Source of the DNA: Methylotenera_A sp046594885
GTDB lineage: Bacteria; Pseudomonadota; Gammaproteobacteria; Burkholderiales; Methylophilaceae
NCBI GenBank assembly: GCA_046594885.1
Contig: JBKJRD010000020.1
Span: 56,356 to 120,355, forward strand
DNA: 64,000 nt
Reading direction: 5' to 3'
Shown piece by piece: positions 34,575 to 44,864 of the stretch. The position numbers and the translations under genes are program-made. The notes under the pieces were generated by a model. That model ran no database searches. It saw only the letters and a program-made list of their open reading frames with translations, and had not been told where the DNA came from. How positions within the stretch are numbered: position 1 is the first letter of the stretch; each line of letters begins with the position of its first letter.

Positions 34575-35900
34575 CTAAAACCGATCTTCTAAGCGTAATT
34601 CAACAAAGGCACGGTCGCGCAATTCACGAATCCAGTCTTGATACGCTTCATCTGATTTGCGCGCGCGAATTTCTTGGCGTGCTTTTAATCTGGCCGCTTC
34701 TTTGGTCATATCTTGTTTGCGCCGCTCTAATACCTGAATAATGTGCCAGCCAAATGGCGATTGCACGGGCTCACTTATTTCGCCTAAACCTAGCTCGTTC
34801 ATGGCTTTTTCAAATTGTGGCACGGTGTCTCCAGGGTTTACCCAGCCTAAATCACCACCATTGCTAGCACTGCCATCTTCAGAATATTGACGCGCCATTT
34901 CTTCAAACTTAATACCATTATCCAAGCGTTCTTTAATCCCATCCATTTTTTGCTTTGCGTCTTTCTCAGATACGACTTCGTTTAATTTAATCAGAATATG
35001 ACGCGCATGAGTTTGCTCGATCACCAATGTAGAAGTGCCACCACGACGATTGGTCAGTTTTAAAATATGAAAACCGTTTGGGCTGCGCAATGGTTTTGAG
35101 ACCTCGCCCACTTGCATGGTTTTTACCGCGTCTAAAAATAAAGCAGGCATTTGCGTGCTGTTTTTCCAGCCTAATTGTCCACCCTCTAACGCATTTGGCG
35201 CATCAGAAAAACTGGCAGAAACTGCCGAAAATTCTTTACCTTGGGCAAGTTCTTTACGCGCGTTTTCGCTTTTGTTGCGTATGGCTTGTATATCTTCTGG
35301 CGAGCTATCTTCAGGTGCGCGAACTAAAATATGCGAGATTTCAAATTCATCTTGCTCCTCGCCTCTATTGGCTTGCGTGGTTAGAAAGTTATCAATTTCG
35401 CCATCTGACACCGTTAATTTATTATCCACTTCGCGATCGCGCAAGCGAGAAATGGTAATTTCATTACGAATATCTTCACGAAATCGGCGCATGCTAAGGC
35501 CATCGTTTTCCAGCGCTGTTTTAAATTCAGCCACATCCATTTTATTCTGGTTGGCAATGCGCTCAATGGTTTTATCCAGCTGAGAATCATCAACTTTAAT
35601 ACCCGTTTGTGCCGCTAATTGCAGTTGCAAGCTATCCACAATTAAGCGCTCTAAAATTTGCTTTTTTAGCACTTCTGCTGCTGGTAGCGGCGTGCCTTGT
35701 TTTTCTAACTGAGATGAAACCGTGTTGATTCTATCGGCCAGCTCTTGCTCGGTAATCACACTTTGATCGACTACCGCGATAATACGATCCATTTTGACTA
35801 CGTTGAAATCGTTAGTGGCAGCCATTAAAAATGGTGCGTTGCAAAGTAGACTTAATAGTAATAGTTTAAAAAATTGGCGTTTAAAGTGGGTTAAGTTCAT
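34575..35900 (-). CDS. surA: Periplasmic chaperone and peptidyl-prolyl isomerase SurA
   Basis: The 441 residues have a signal peptide (to about FLMA-ATN at 28), a SurA N-domain with DRIIAVVDQSVITEQEL, and two parvulin domains (about 185-290 and 295-395, each with the HILV/HILI start and the GWHI/GFHI end). It escorts outer-membrane proteins such as LptD to the BAM complex. Its ATG overlaps the lptD stop by four bases. Confidence 0.96.
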   Translation of the reverse strand: MNLTHFKRQFFKLLLLSLLCNAPFLMAATNDFNVVKMDRIIAVVDQSVITEQELADRINTVSSQLEKQGTPLPAAEVLKKQILERLIVDSLQLQLAAQTGIKVDDSQLDKTIERIANQNKMDVAEFKTALENDGLSMRRFREDIRNEITISRLRDREVDNKLTVSDGEIDNFLTTQANRGEEQDEFEISHILVRAPEDSSPEDIQAIRNKSENARKELAQGKEFSAVSASFSDAPNALEGGQLGWKNSTQMPALFLDAVKTMQVGEVSKPLRSPNGFHILKLTNRRGGTSTLVIEQTHARHILIKLNEVVSEKDAKQKMDGIKERLDNGIKFEEMARQYSEDGSASNGGDLGWVNPGDTVPQFEKAMNELGLGEISEPVQSPFGWHIIQVLERRKQDMTKEAARLKARQEIRARKSDEAYQDWIRELRDRAFVELRLEDRF

Positions 35901-38329
35901 CGGTTGTAATTTTGTTGCCTGTAAATATTGGGAATTTCACTGGAAGATAAGTAACCAGGAACATCTCGACGTAATAAATTGAGTGGGTTAGAACCAATTG
36001 ACGCTAGTCCGCCCAGCTCAAGTTGTAAGAAAAATCCGTAGTTGGCGTTAGCGGTTGCGGTTTCTACACGTTGAAATACCGTGCGCAATTGCCAGCAACC
36101 AGCATCGTATTCTAAGCCAGCTAAACTTTCAATCAAGCTTTTTTCACGTATTGAATAGTTAAAACGTCCCACGCCATACCAGCCACGGCCTAACGGCCAT
36201 TGCCCTGAAACGTTGATTTGTTCTAAAAATTGCTGTGTGTAACGATAGCCCATATTGAGTAATTTTCCAGGTTCTGGGTTATATCGCGCTAATAAGTTCG
36301 CTCTGACAATGCTTGAATCGTCAGTATTATATTGCCCAAAAGTATCAACATTCCACTTGTTGGATAATCTGGCCGTTACCGCTGCGATCACGTCTGATGT
36401 ATTGCTTTGCGATTGTATGCTGCCCGGCAAACGCACTGTTTGATCAGTAAAGTAATAACGTTGACCAATCGTGGCAGAAATACGTTCAATGCCAGAATCT
36501 TTATCGATCATGCGTGTGGTCACTGCCAAACTCAATTGATTGGCGTCATTGACTCTATCGTTTCCCGTAAACTGATTTTCGGTAAATAAAGTGGTTAAGT
36601 TCAAGTCGGCTAAGCCAGAATCAAATACAGGCAGTAAGTCTTGGTTTTTTTCTGGAATGTATACGTAAAACATGCGTGGTTCGATCGTTTGCGTGTAGCT
36701 ATTTTTAACAATCTTCACGTCGCGTTCAAAATACAAACCACTGTCTAAACTAAAAATTGGCAGCGTGCGTGACGCGTTATCGTTATTCACAGTATTGCCA
36801 TTAATATTGTAATTATTATCATTTAAATTATACAAGCTCGCATGTACGCCAATTTTAGGTTTGATAAAACCATAGGGTCTGATAAGTGGCATGCTGATAG
36901 TGGGATAAACCGTTAACCTGCTGCCGGTTGGGGCAATCGGCGCATCGTTATTGCGATCAAAATACGTCCATTGGCTGTAAAGGTCGGTATTAAACGTATC
37001 CCAATCTTTATCGGCCGTTAATGTGAGCTGCGGCAAACGCTGATAGGGAAAGTTAATTTCGTCCAGTGTTTGATATTTTTGTGCCAAACCATTAAAACGC
37101 CATACATCGCCGATGTAATCAACACGGCCTTCTTGCGGCAAATTCACTCGACTGGTGCTCACAATACGTGTTGACGTATCTGAAAAATATTGGTCATCGG
37201 ATACTTTTTCAATGTGATAGCCCGCTGACCAACGTTCACTTAACTGATGATTATGACTAATATTGGCGTAAAAGCGCTGCTGACCCGATATGCTGTCGTT
37301 ATTTAAAAACTCGATATTATTTAAACCAGAATAGTTTTCGTCCAAATAACGCAACTCACCTTGCAATTGCAAACCGCGTTTACTTAAATAACGCGTACCT
37401 ACTGTCGCATCTATATTCGGCGCAATATTAATGTAATAAGGAATCAGTGTTTCAAAACCACTGCGGCTGGTAGTACCAACTGTGGGCGCCAAAAAGCCTG
37501 ATTTGCGCTCGTTATTAAACGAAAAACTCATCCATGGCATATACAGCAAAGGCACGCCTTTGAATTCAATATGCGCATTGGTGGCTGTACCCGATTGCGT
37601 GTAATCATTTAATGTGATTTCTTTGGCTTTAATATACCAATCATCCACACCCGCTTCGCAGGTTGTATAGCGCGCATTTTTTAAACGTTTTTTGTCTTCA
37701 CCTTCAAATAACACCATTTTCGCGTCCCCGCGTGATGAGTTAAATCTAGGGTCAATAGACGCTTGGCCAATAGGTGTGGCAGGTTCTCTGTAATTGTCTT
37801 GATAAATTCTCGGGTCGTCTGTCAGGCTGGTTTGTGAATTTAATAGTTTTGATTGTGTATAAACACTGGGACCACTGCGTGACACAAACGACTGCGTGTT
37901 ATCACCAACAGTTTTATTGAGTGAAACCGAAGCATCACGCATTTCGCCAACGTTTTCAGTGAGTCGCATGTTAAGTGCGGGGCCTGTAATCTGCCCATCG
38001 CCTAGTTCTATACGTACATTTCCATTTACTTTAAGCTCGTCATTTTGTACATTATATTCAATTATATCGCCCGATATTTTTTGATCATCTCTGCTAATAA
38101 CGGCGTTGCCGCTGGCGCGCATGGTGCGATCTAGGTACAAATCCATTTTGTCGCCTTCAATCTCAATCGCGCCGGGTAACGCTTCTGGCAACTCAGTTTG
38201 CGGCATGCTAACCAGTTCGCGTGTTAAAGTTTCTGCCTGCGAGAACGTGCAAGCCCCAAACATAACAAGTGTGGTGAGCAGCATATATAAATGCTGGGTA
38301 AATAGTGTAATTGGATGGAAATTTTGCAA
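35897..38329 (-). CDS. lptD: LPS-assembly protein LptD
   Basis: The 810 residues have an N-terminal signal, an OstA/LptA-like periplasmic domain (about 55-150: EGDKMDLYLDRTMRASGNAV, DIIEYN) and the large LptD barrel ending with GCWQLRTVFQRV. Few cysteines are visible in the mature protein (TTCEAG and GCWQL), so the E. coli-type four-cysteine disulfide set seems reduced. It inserts LPS into the outer leaflet together with LptE. Confidence 0.96.
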   Translation of the reverse strand: MQNFHPITLFTQHLYMLLTTLVMFGACTFSQAETLTRELVSMPQTELPEALPGAIEIEGDKMDLYLDRTMRASGNAVISRDDQKISGDIIEYNVQNDELKVNGNVRIELGDGQITGPALNMRLTENVGEMRDASVSLNKTVGDNTQSFVSRSGPSVYTQSKLLNSQTSLTDDPRIYQDNYREPATPIGQASIDPRFNSSRGDAKMVLFEGEDKKRLKNARYTTCEAGVDDWYIKAKEITLNDYTQSGTATNAHIEFKGVPLLYMPWMSFSFNNERKSGFLAPTVGTTSRSGFETLIPYYINIAPNIDATVGTRYLSKRGLQLQGELRYLDENYSGLNNIEFLNNDSISGQQRFYANISHNHQLSERWSAGYHIEKVSDDQYFSDTSTRIVSTSRVNLPQEGRVDYIGDVWRFNGLAQKYQTLDEINFPYQRLPQLTLTADKDWDTFNTDLYSQWTYFDRNNDAPIAPTGSRLTVYPTISMPLIRPYGFIKPKIGVHASLYNLNDNNYNINGNTVNNDNASRTLPIFSLDSGLYFERDVKIVKNSYTQTIEPRMFYVYIPEKNQDLLPVFDSGLADLNLTTLFTENQFTGNDRVNDANQLSLAVTTRMIDKDSGIERISATIGQRYYFTDQTVRLPGSIQSQSNTSDVIAAVTARLSNKWNVDTFGQYNTDDSSIVRANLLARYNPEPGKLLNMGYRYTQQFLEQINVSGQWPLGRGWYGVGRFNYSIREKSLIESLAGLEYDAGCWQLRTVFQRVETATANANYGFFLQLELGGLASIGSNPLNLLRRDVPGYLSSSEIPNIYRQQNYNR

Positions 38330-38502
38330 TCGTGATTTCTTGAAGCGCTACCTAATTAATGGGCGAATGTGGTTTAAACATAACCTTGAAGCATTATTTT
38401 ACAGATGAATGATAATATCGTATATAACTGTATTGAATTGCATGACTTAACACTTAAAAATGCTTCAAAAATTGAATATTTAAACAACAATTAAAGGCGC
38501 GC

Positions 38503-39507
38503 GTGGATAGACAATCAACATTAATCGCTTGGCTTGAAAGCCAGCTTAATCAAACCTTTACTTTAACAATAGCATCTGCAGATGCGAGCTTTAGGCGCTA
38601 TTTTAGAGTGCATTTAGCAGGCGCCGTTGATAACAGCACGTTAATTGCGATGGATGCACCGCCACCGCAAGAAGATTGCACGCCATTTGTGAAAGTGGCG
38701 CAATTATTGTTAAGCGCTGGTTTAAACGTGCCCAAAATTGTGGCGCAAGATATTGAGCAAGGTTTTTTGCTGCTAAGCGATTTGGGCGATGCAACCTACC
38801 TAAGTGTATTGAATCAAGATAATGCGCAAAAGCTCTATACCGAGGCAACAAACGCGCTGATTAAAATGCAATTAGCCACGCGAAATGGCGTGTTGCCCAA
38901 TTACGATGCTGCTTTATTGCGGCGTGAAATGCAGCTTTTTCCTGATTGGTATATCAGCAAACATTTAGGCATTACCTTAAACGCTGAGCAACAAGCTGTG
39001 TTGCAAAATACGTTTTCTGTGTTGATTGAAAATATTCTAGCGCAAGCGCAAGTGACCGTGCATCGCGATTATCACTCGCGTAACTTAATGCTCACTCAAG
39101 CGCAAAATCCGGGTGTGCTGGATTTTCAAGATGCAGTACACGGCGCTATTACTTATGATTTAGTCTCGCTACTTAAAGACGCTTATATTGAGTGGGATGA
39201 AGAGCAGGTGATTGACTGGGCAGTGCGCTATTGGCAGCCCGCCAAAAAAGCAGGTTTACCAGTACCAGATGATTTTAGTGCGTTTTACCGCGATTTTGAA
39301 TGGATGGGTGCGCAACGGCATATTAAAGTGCTGGGTATTTTTGCGCGACTGTATCATCGCGATGGTAAAGACGGCTACTTAAAAGATATGCCATTAGTGA
39401 TGCATTATTTGCGCAAGGCATGTGAGCGTTATGTAGAATTGCGGCCATTATTAAAGCTACTTAACCAGTTAGAAAACGTCAAAACGCAGCAAGGCTACAC
39501 TTTTTAA
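38503..39507 (+). CDS. amgK: Anomeric MurNAc/GlcNAc kinase (AmgK type, APH fold)
   Basis: The start is GTG at 38503 after AAAGG. The 334 residues show the aminoglycoside-phosphotransferase-like kinase fold: ADASFRRYFR near 26-35, catalytic HRDYHSRN at 187-194, and LDFQDAVHG metal site near 205. Directly upstream of a MurU-like gene and divergent from lptD, the layout of the AmgK-MurU peptidoglycan recycling pathway, which is known in Pseudomonas to bypass de novo MurNAc synthesis and lower fosfomycin sensitivity. Substrate assignment is from context. Confidence 0.9.
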   Translation: MDRQSTLIAWLESQLNQTFTLTIASADASFRRYFRVHLAGAVDNSTLIAMDAPPPQEDCTPFVKVAQLLLSAGLNVPKIVAQDIEQGFLLLSDLGDATYLSVLNQDNAQKLYTEATNALIKMQLATRNGVLPNYDAALLRREMQLFPDWYISKHLGITLNAEQQAVLQNTFSVLIENILAQAQVTVHRDYHSRNLMLTQAQNPGVLDFQDAVHGAITYDLVSLLKDAYIEWDEEQVIDWAVRYWQPAKKAGLPVPDDFSAFYRDFEWMGAQRHIKVLGIFARLYHRDGKDGYLKDMPLVMHYLRKACERYVELRPLLKLLNQLENVKTQQGYTF

Positions 39508-39537
39508 TGCTTGTTGTTTTAATGCTTGTTGTTTTAA
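39502..39537 (+). repeat. 15-bp tandem repeat, 2.4 copies
   Basis: TTTTAATGCTTGTTG is repeated exactly at 39502 and 39517, with a further TTTTAA. The first copy includes the amgK stop codon. Probably a replication-slippage duplication in the amgK-murU spacer. Confidence 0.9.
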
Positions 39538-39550
39538 TAAAGTCAGCATC

Positions 39551-40210
39551 ATGAAAGCGATGATACTAGCCGCCGGCCGAGGTGAGCGCATGCGCCCACT
39601 CACCGACCATACGCCAAAACCTTTATTAATAGTGCGTGGCAAGCCAATAATCGTTTGGCATCTAGAAAATTTAGCCAAAGCAGGTTTTAAACAAGTGGTG
39701 ATTAATCATGCGCATTTAGGTAGCCAAATAGAAGTTGCGCTAGGTGATGGTGCAAACTGGAATCTGCAAATTCAATATAGCCCAGAGCTTGTTGCGCTAG
39801 AAACCGCTGGCGGCATTGCCAATGCTTTGCCGATGTTAGGTAATGCGCCATTTCTAGTCGTCAATGGCGATATCTTTACCGATATCGATTTTGCAACGAT
39901 TAATCTGGCGCCGAATATGCTGGCGCATGTGGTGTTAGTGGATAACCCGCCGCAACATAGCCAAGGCGATTTTGCCATTGAAAACACGCTGCTTAAGAAT
40001 ACGGGTGAGCCAATGCGCACTTTTTCGGGGGTTGGCGTTTATCACCCCAGCTTATTTGCGCCAATTAAACGTGGCAATGCCGCAAAATTAGCCCCATTAT
40101 TGCGCCAAGCAATTGCAGAAAATAAAGCCACCGCCCAATATTATCAAGGCATGTGGCATGATATTGGAACGCCTGAGCGATTGCAGGCTCTGAATGAGTT
40201 AACGCTTTAA
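39551..40210 (+). CDS. murU: MurNAc-1-phosphate uridylyltransferase (MurU type)
   Basis: This 219-residue nucleotidyltransferase has LAAGRGERMRPLTDHTPKP at 6-24, VVNGDIFTDID near 101, and the late WHDIGTPERL. It would convert MurNAc-1-P from AmgK to UDP-MurNAc. It lies 43 bases after amgK. Confidence 0.92.
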   Translation: MKAMILAAGRGERMRPLTDHTPKPLLIVRGKPIIVWHLENLAKAGFKQVVINHAHLGSQIEVALGDGANWNLQIQYSPELVALETAGGIANALPMLGNAPFLVVNGDIFTDIDFATINLAPNMLAHVVLVDNPPQHSQGDFAIENTLLKNTGEPMRTFSGVGVYHPSLFAPIKRGNAAKLAPLLRQAIAENKATAQYYQGMWHDIGTPERLQALNELTL

Positions 40211-40238
40211 ATCCTTTAACTTTTATAATTGCTACTTT

Positions 40239-41573
40239 ATGTTCAATGCAAATGAATTTCAGCAACGCCGCCGCCAGCTTTTGACTAAAATGGGCAACGG
40301 CATCGCCATTATTCCAACCGCGCCAGAAGTGGTGCGCAATCGTGACAGCCATTATCCGTATCGATTTGATAGCTATTTTTATTATTTAACGGGCTTTACC
40401 GAGCCAGAGTCGGTATTGGTTTTAATTGCAGGCGAACAAAATAAAAGCATTTTGTTTTGTCGCGATAAAGATATGGAGCGCGAAATTTGGGATGGTTTTC
40501 GCTATGGTCCGCAAGCGGCAAAAGCACAATTCGGTTTTGATGAAACTTATACTATTCATGCCTTAGATGCGCAAATGTCCGCCTTAATGGCCAATCAAAG
40601 CCAATTATTTTTTAGCTTAGGTTTTGATGCCGCATGGGATTCGCGCGTGACCAATTGGCTTAATCAAGTGAAAGATTTGGCGCGCACAGGCGTTTCTGCG
40701 CCAGAAGTGGTAAGAGATGTGCGGCAATTGATTGATAAACAACGTTTAATTAAAATGCCATATGAAATAGACTTAATGCGTCGCAGCGCCAATATTGCGG
40801 CGGCTGCGCATAATCGCGCGATGCAGTTTGTAGCTGGACACTTTGTAAAATCCAATCAAAAAGCATACGCGCTAAAAGAAAATCAGGTTGAAGCCGAATT
40901 TTTGCACGAATTTTATCGCAACGGCGCACAAGCGCCTGCTTACACCAGCATTGTAGCGGGTGGCGCCAATGCGTGTACGCTGCATTACAACGCCAATAAT
41001 TGCGTGTTAAATGATGGTGATTTATTGTTAATCGACGCCGGTTGTGAATTGGATGGCTATGCCAGCGATATTACGCGCACCTTTCCGGTTAACGGCCAAT
41101 TTAGCCCAGCCCAGCGTGATTTATATGCATTAGTTTTGCAAGCGCAGTTAGCTGCAATTGATGCGGCCAAGCCAGGCAAGCGTTGGAACGCGCCGCATGA
41201 AGCCGCTTTAAATATATTAGTGCAAGGCTTTATTGATTTTAAATTGTGTAAAGGCAGCCTTGAAGAAGTGCTGGAAAACGGCAGTTATCGCCAATTTTAT
41301 ATGCACCGTACAGGCCATTGGTTGGGTTTGGATGTGCATGATCCAGGCGACTATAAAGATAAAGCCGGCAATTGGGTAACGCTTGAAGCAGGTAATACTT
41401 TAACTGTGGAGCCAGGTTGCTATGTGCGCCCAGCCGATCATGTGCCTGAGCATTTTTGGAATATTGGCATTCGTATTGAAGATGATGTGCTGATTACTGC
41501 AACAGGTAATGAGGTGCTGACTAAAAATGCGCTTAAAACAATTACCGATGTAGAACAGTTAATGCAAAGTTAA
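40239..41573 (+). CDS. pepP: Xaa-Pro aminopeptidase PepP
   Basis: The 444 residues carry the PepP N-domain (PYRFDSYFYYLTGF) and a pita-bread metallopeptidase domain with the five Mn ligands in LIDAGCELDGYASDITRTF, HRTGHWLGLDVHD, TVEPGCY and GIRIEDDV. It removes N-terminal residues preceding proline. In many proteobacteria it precedes ubiH and ubiI, as it does here. Confidence 0.97.
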   Translation: MFNANEFQQRRRQLLTKMGNGIAIIPTAPEVVRNRDSHYPYRFDSYFYYLTGFTEPESVLVLIAGEQNKSILFCRDKDMEREIWDGFRYGPQAAKAQFGFDETYTIHALDAQMSALMANQSQLFFSLGFDAAWDSRVTNWLNQVKDLARTGVSAPEVVRDVRQLIDKQRLIKMPYEIDLMRRSANIAAAAHNRAMQFVAGHFVKSNQKAYALKENQVEAEFLHEFYRNGAQAPAYTSIVAGGANACTLHYNANNCVLNDGDLLLIDAGCELDGYASDITRTFPVNGQFSPAQRDLYALVLQAQLAAIDAAKPGKRWNAPHEAALNILVQGFIDFKLCKGSLEEVLENGSYRQFYMHRTGHWLGLDVHDPGDYKDKAGNWVTLEAGNTLTVEPGCYVRPADHVPEHFWNIGIRIEDDVLITATGNEVLTKNALKTITDVEQLMQS

Positions 41574-41624
41574 CACTAAAAATGCACTCAAATTTATTCA
41601 CTTAATCCCATAACCCCATTTTTA

Positions 41625-42794
41625 ATGAACCACGTAAATTCTATTTTAATTATTGGCGGCGGGCCGGTCGGTGCTGTTTTGGCGCTTAGCCTTCAGCAAA
41701 AAGGCATTGCTTTTAGCATGCTAGAAGCGCGCGCCAGAGGCGCTTCGCATCATGATACGCGGGCGCTGGCTTTATCGCATGGCAGTCGTGTTATTTTAGA
41801 AAAACTTAATATTTGGTGTGAAATTGAAGTGCAGGCCACGGCCATTAAAACCATTCATATCTCGCAACGCGGCGGGTTTGGCCGTACTAAATTAGAGGCC
41901 GCCGAGCACCAATTACCAGCGCTAGGTTATGTGCTGCCTTACGGGGCGTTAACCAAAGCGCTTGATGCAGAGCTTGATTTGAATCATGTATTGTATGATG
42001 CCGTTGCAACCGAAGTGCGTGATGAGCAAGCAGCGGCAGAAGTGTTTTACAAGCAAGCAGGTAGTGAAATCAGTATCATCAGCCCATTAGCAGTGATTGC
42101 CGATGGCGGTCGTAGTTTGGATAATATGCCAAATATTAAACGGGAAACAAAAGATTACGGTCACGATGCATTGGTGAGCAAAGTGAAAACCGAGCGAGCG
42201 CACGGCAACATTGCTTATGAGCGCTTTACAGCAACAGGCCCAATGGCCTTGTTGCCAAATGGACAAAGTCCAGATTCACACGAATTTAATTTGGTGTGGA
42301 CGGGCGAAAAAGCGAAAATTGATGATTTAATGGCGTTAAGTGACGCAGCTTTTTTAAAGGCGCTGCATGAGGCGTTTGGTGATCGTGTTGGTCAGTTTTT
42401 ATCGATTGAAAAGCGCAATCAATTTCCACTTAAACTCAGTAGCTTAAAGCAAGCTGTAACGCCGCATTTGGCGGTTATTGGTAACGCGGCGCAAACCATG
42501 CACCCCGTGGCAGGGCAAGGATTTAATGTGGGTTTGCGCGATGCAGAAACGTTGGCGAAACTGTTGATTGATGCGCCAAGTACACAATGGGGCAGTCAAA
42601 AAATGTTACAGACTTACCAAAAACAGCGTGTGCGCGATGCACGTGGCAGTCTGCAATTTACCGATTTGTTGGTTGAATTATTTTCGAATGATTTAATTGG
42701 TGTTTCTGGTGCGCGTGGTTTTGGGCTAGGTGCGCTAGCTTTGTTGCGGCCTGCGCGCCAGTTTTTGGTGGGCAAAATGAGTTACGGCAAATAG
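41625..42794 (+). CDS. ubiH: Ubiquinone-biosynthesis FAD hydroxylase (UbiH type)
   Basis: The 389 residues carry the FAD dinucleotide site IIGGGPVGAVLAL at 8-20, DTRALALSHGS near 45, and GNAAQTMHPVAGQGFNVGLRDA near 288, the signature of UbiH/UbiI/UbiF monooxygenases. Likely acts at C-6 or C-8 of the ubiquinone ring; the exact position cannot be told from sequence. Confidence 0.9.
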   Translation: MNHVNSILIIGGGPVGAVLALSLQQKGIAFSMLEARARGASHHDTRALALSHGSRVILEKLNIWCEIEVQATAIKTIHISQRGGFGRTKLEAAEHQLPALGYVLPYGALTKALDAELDLNHVLYDAVATEVRDEQAAAEVFYKQAGSEISIISPLAVIADGGRSLDNMPNIKRETKDYGHDALVSKVKTERAHGNIAYERFTATGPMALLPNGQSPDSHEFNLVWTGEKAKIDDLMALSDAAFLKALHEAFGDRVGQFLSIEKRNQFPLKLSSLKQAVTPHLAVIGNAAQTMHPVAGQGFNVGLRDAETLAKLLIDAPSTQWGSQKMLQTYQKQRVRDARGSLQFTDLLVELFSNDLIGVSGARGFGLGALALLRPARQFLVGKMSYGK

Positions 42795-42822
42795 CGCATG
42801 CGCTCAATTTTAAATTTTAAGC

Positions 42823-44004
42823 ATGAGTAAACAAATGCAGACCGATATCATTGTTGTGGGCGCTGGTCTGGTAGGCCTTGCGGCTGCGATTGCGTTGACC
42901 TTACTGCATAAAAATGTGGTGCTAGTGTCTGATAAGCCCGTATTTGACGCAAAAATTGCAACGCACTCTGCTGATCATTGGGATGAGCGCGTATATGCCT
43001 TAACCCCAGCCACAGTCAATTGGCTTAAAGCGATAGGCGCGTGGGATTTTGTCGATGAAAAGCGGGTTAACCCTATTGATGCGATGCATATTTGGGGTGC
43101 TGACAGCGATTTAATATTGAACGCAGCGGATGCAAATATCGCCAACTTAGGATTGATTATCGAAAATCAGCAATTAATGACTGCTTTGTGGCAAAAAGTG
43201 CAAGCTTTGGGTGTAACGGTGGTGACAGACGCGCATTGTACAAAAATAGAATATGCTGCAAACGCAGTGACATTGAGCGTGGACTCTGCATCAACAATTA
43301 CTGCAAAATTGATTGTAGCAGCCGATGGCCTACATTCATGGCTAAGGCAGCAGGCGAATATAGCGGTTGATATAAAAAAATATCATCAAGTGGCGGTGGT
43401 GGCTAATTTTTTAGCGCAAAAGCCACATGCAGACACAGCAAGGCAATGGTTTGATGCGCATGATGTGCTGGCTTTATTGCCTTTACCTAATGACCACGTT
43501 TCAATGGTGTGGTCGGTGTCAACCGAAAAAGCGGCTCAATTGTTAGCATTAAGTAACAAAGCATTGAGTGAGCAGGTGCAATCGCAATCGCAGCATTTAT
43601 TGGGACAATTAAAGCAAATTGGTCAGATAAGAAGCGCAACACTTAACCAACAAACAGCATTAAAAATGATTGCAGAGCGCATTGTGTTAGTGGGAGATGC
43701 CGCGCATCAAATTCATCCGATGGCTGGACAGGGTGTGAATCTAGGTTTTAGAGATGTAATGAAATTAGCACAATTAACGACTAATGCACATGCTATGCAA
43801 GATATTGGCGAGCGCACTTTTTTGCGCCAATATGAACGTGCTAGAAAAGCCGATATGTTGAGTATGAATAGCTTAACAAGTGGTTTGGATTATTTATTTG
43901 CAACAGAGTTAGTTGTGCTAAAAAAATTAAGCAATTGGGGTTTGCGGCACATCATGCGCCAAACCAGCATGAAGAAATTATTGATTAAACAAGCTGTAAG
44001 TTGA
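42823..44004 (+). CDS. Second UbiH/UbiI/UbiF-family FAD hydroxylase
   Basis: The 393 residues contain IIVVGAGLVGLAAAIAL at 9-25, DERVYALTPATVNWL and VGDAAHQIHPMAGQGVNLG. A paralogue of the gene 28 bases upstream, as in ubiH-ubiI of E. coli. It probably hydroxylates another ring position (C-5 if UbiI-like). Confidence 0.9.
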   Translation: MSKQMQTDIIVVGAGLVGLAAAIALTLLHKNVVLVSDKPVFDAKIATHSADHWDERVYALTPATVNWLKAIGAWDFVDEKRVNPIDAMHIWGADSDLILNAADANIANLGLIIENQQLMTALWQKVQALGVTVVTDAHCTKIEYAANAVTLSVDSASTITAKLIVAADGLHSWLRQQANIAVDIKKYHQVAVVANFLAQKPHADTARQWFDAHDVLALLPLPNDHVSMVWSVSTEKAAQLLALSNKALSEQVQSQSQHLLGQLKQIGQIRSATLNQQTALKMIAERIVLVGDAAHQIHPMAGQGVNLGFRDVMKLAQLTTNAHAMQDIGERTFLRQYERARKADMLSMNSLTSGLDYLFATELVVLKKLSNWGLRHIMRQTSMKKLLIKQAVS

Positions 44005-44033
44005 TTTATATATACCCTATTTTGAAAGCACAC

Positions 44034-44765
44034 ATGAAACTAAAAACCATACCCATTAAATCACTGATTACCTTATCAATGTTGGCATTAAGCCACTTTG
44101 CAATTGCAGACGAAGCAAGCGTTAAAAAAGCGGTTGAGGCGGCGTACCCTAAATTTCAGGTGCAAAGCGTTGTTAAAACCCCGTACGCAGGGCTGTATGA
44201 GGTTTTTATGGGCGGGCAAATAATCTATACGGATGAGAAACTGACTTTTTTAATTGCGGAAGGTAGATTAGTTGATCCAAAAACTAAGAAAGATGTGACG
44301 GGAGAACGCTTGGAAGAGCTGACCAAAGTTGACTTTTCTAGCTTACCTTTAGATCAAGCAATTAAGGTTGTTAAAGGCAACGGTAGCCGCAAGCTGGTGG
44401 TTTTTTCGGATGTAGATTGCCCTTATTGCAAACAGTTGGAGCGTAAAGAGTTGAGCAATATTACCGATGTGACTGTTTACACATTCCTATATCCAATTGA
44501 TCAATTGCATCCAGATGCGGCGAATAAATCTAAATCAATTTGGTGTGCCAGCAATCGCGCAAAAGCTTGGAATGATTGGATTTTGAATAATCAATTACCA
44601 CCAAGTGCAACTAATTGTGATGTGCCACTGGAGCGTGTGGGGGAATTGGCGCGCAAAATTGGCGTGACAAGTACACCTACACTTATTTTTTCTGATGGAA
44701 AACGCATGATGGGTGCGCAGCCGTATAAAGAAATTGAGAAATATTTGCAGGCTGCAAAAAAATGA
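44034..44765 (+). CDS. dsbC: Periplasmic disulfide isomerase DsbC
   Basis: ATG 44034 starts a proper signal peptide (cleavage near AIA-DEA, 25); the frame is open 33 bases further up, overlapping the ubi gene. The 243 residues have an N-terminal dimerisation domain (about 26-85) and a thioredoxin domain with Cys129-Pro-Tyr-Cys132 and the cis-Pro loop TSTPTLIF. It reshuffles wrong disulfides in periplasmic proteins. Confidence 0.94.
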   Translation: MKLKTIPIKSLITLSMLALSHFAIADEASVKKAVEAAYPKFQVQSVVKTPYAGLYEVFMGGQIIYTDEKLTFLIAEGRLVDPKTKKDVTGERLEELTKVDFSSLPLDQAIKVVKGNGSRKLVVFSDVDCPYCKQLERKELSNITDVTVYTFLYPIDQLHPDAANKSKSIWCASNRAKAWNDWILNNQLPPSATNCDVPLERVGELARKIGVTSTPTLIFSDGKRMMGAQPYKEIEKYLQAAKK

Positions 44766-44782
44766 TCACAAGTTAGCGCAAT

Positions 44783-44809
44783 AAAAAGCCGCTGGTCAGC
44801 GGCTTTTTT
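44783..44809. terminator. Bidirectional rho-independent terminator
   Basis: AAAAAGCCGCTG, 2-3 central bases, CAGCGGCTTTTTT: a long stem with T-runs on both strands, between the convergent dsbC and pilC. Confidence 0.94.
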
Positions 44810-44864
44810 AATATAAAAAAATCATTAAACCATCTGTAAAAATAGCTAAACCACTTTTAAATGG

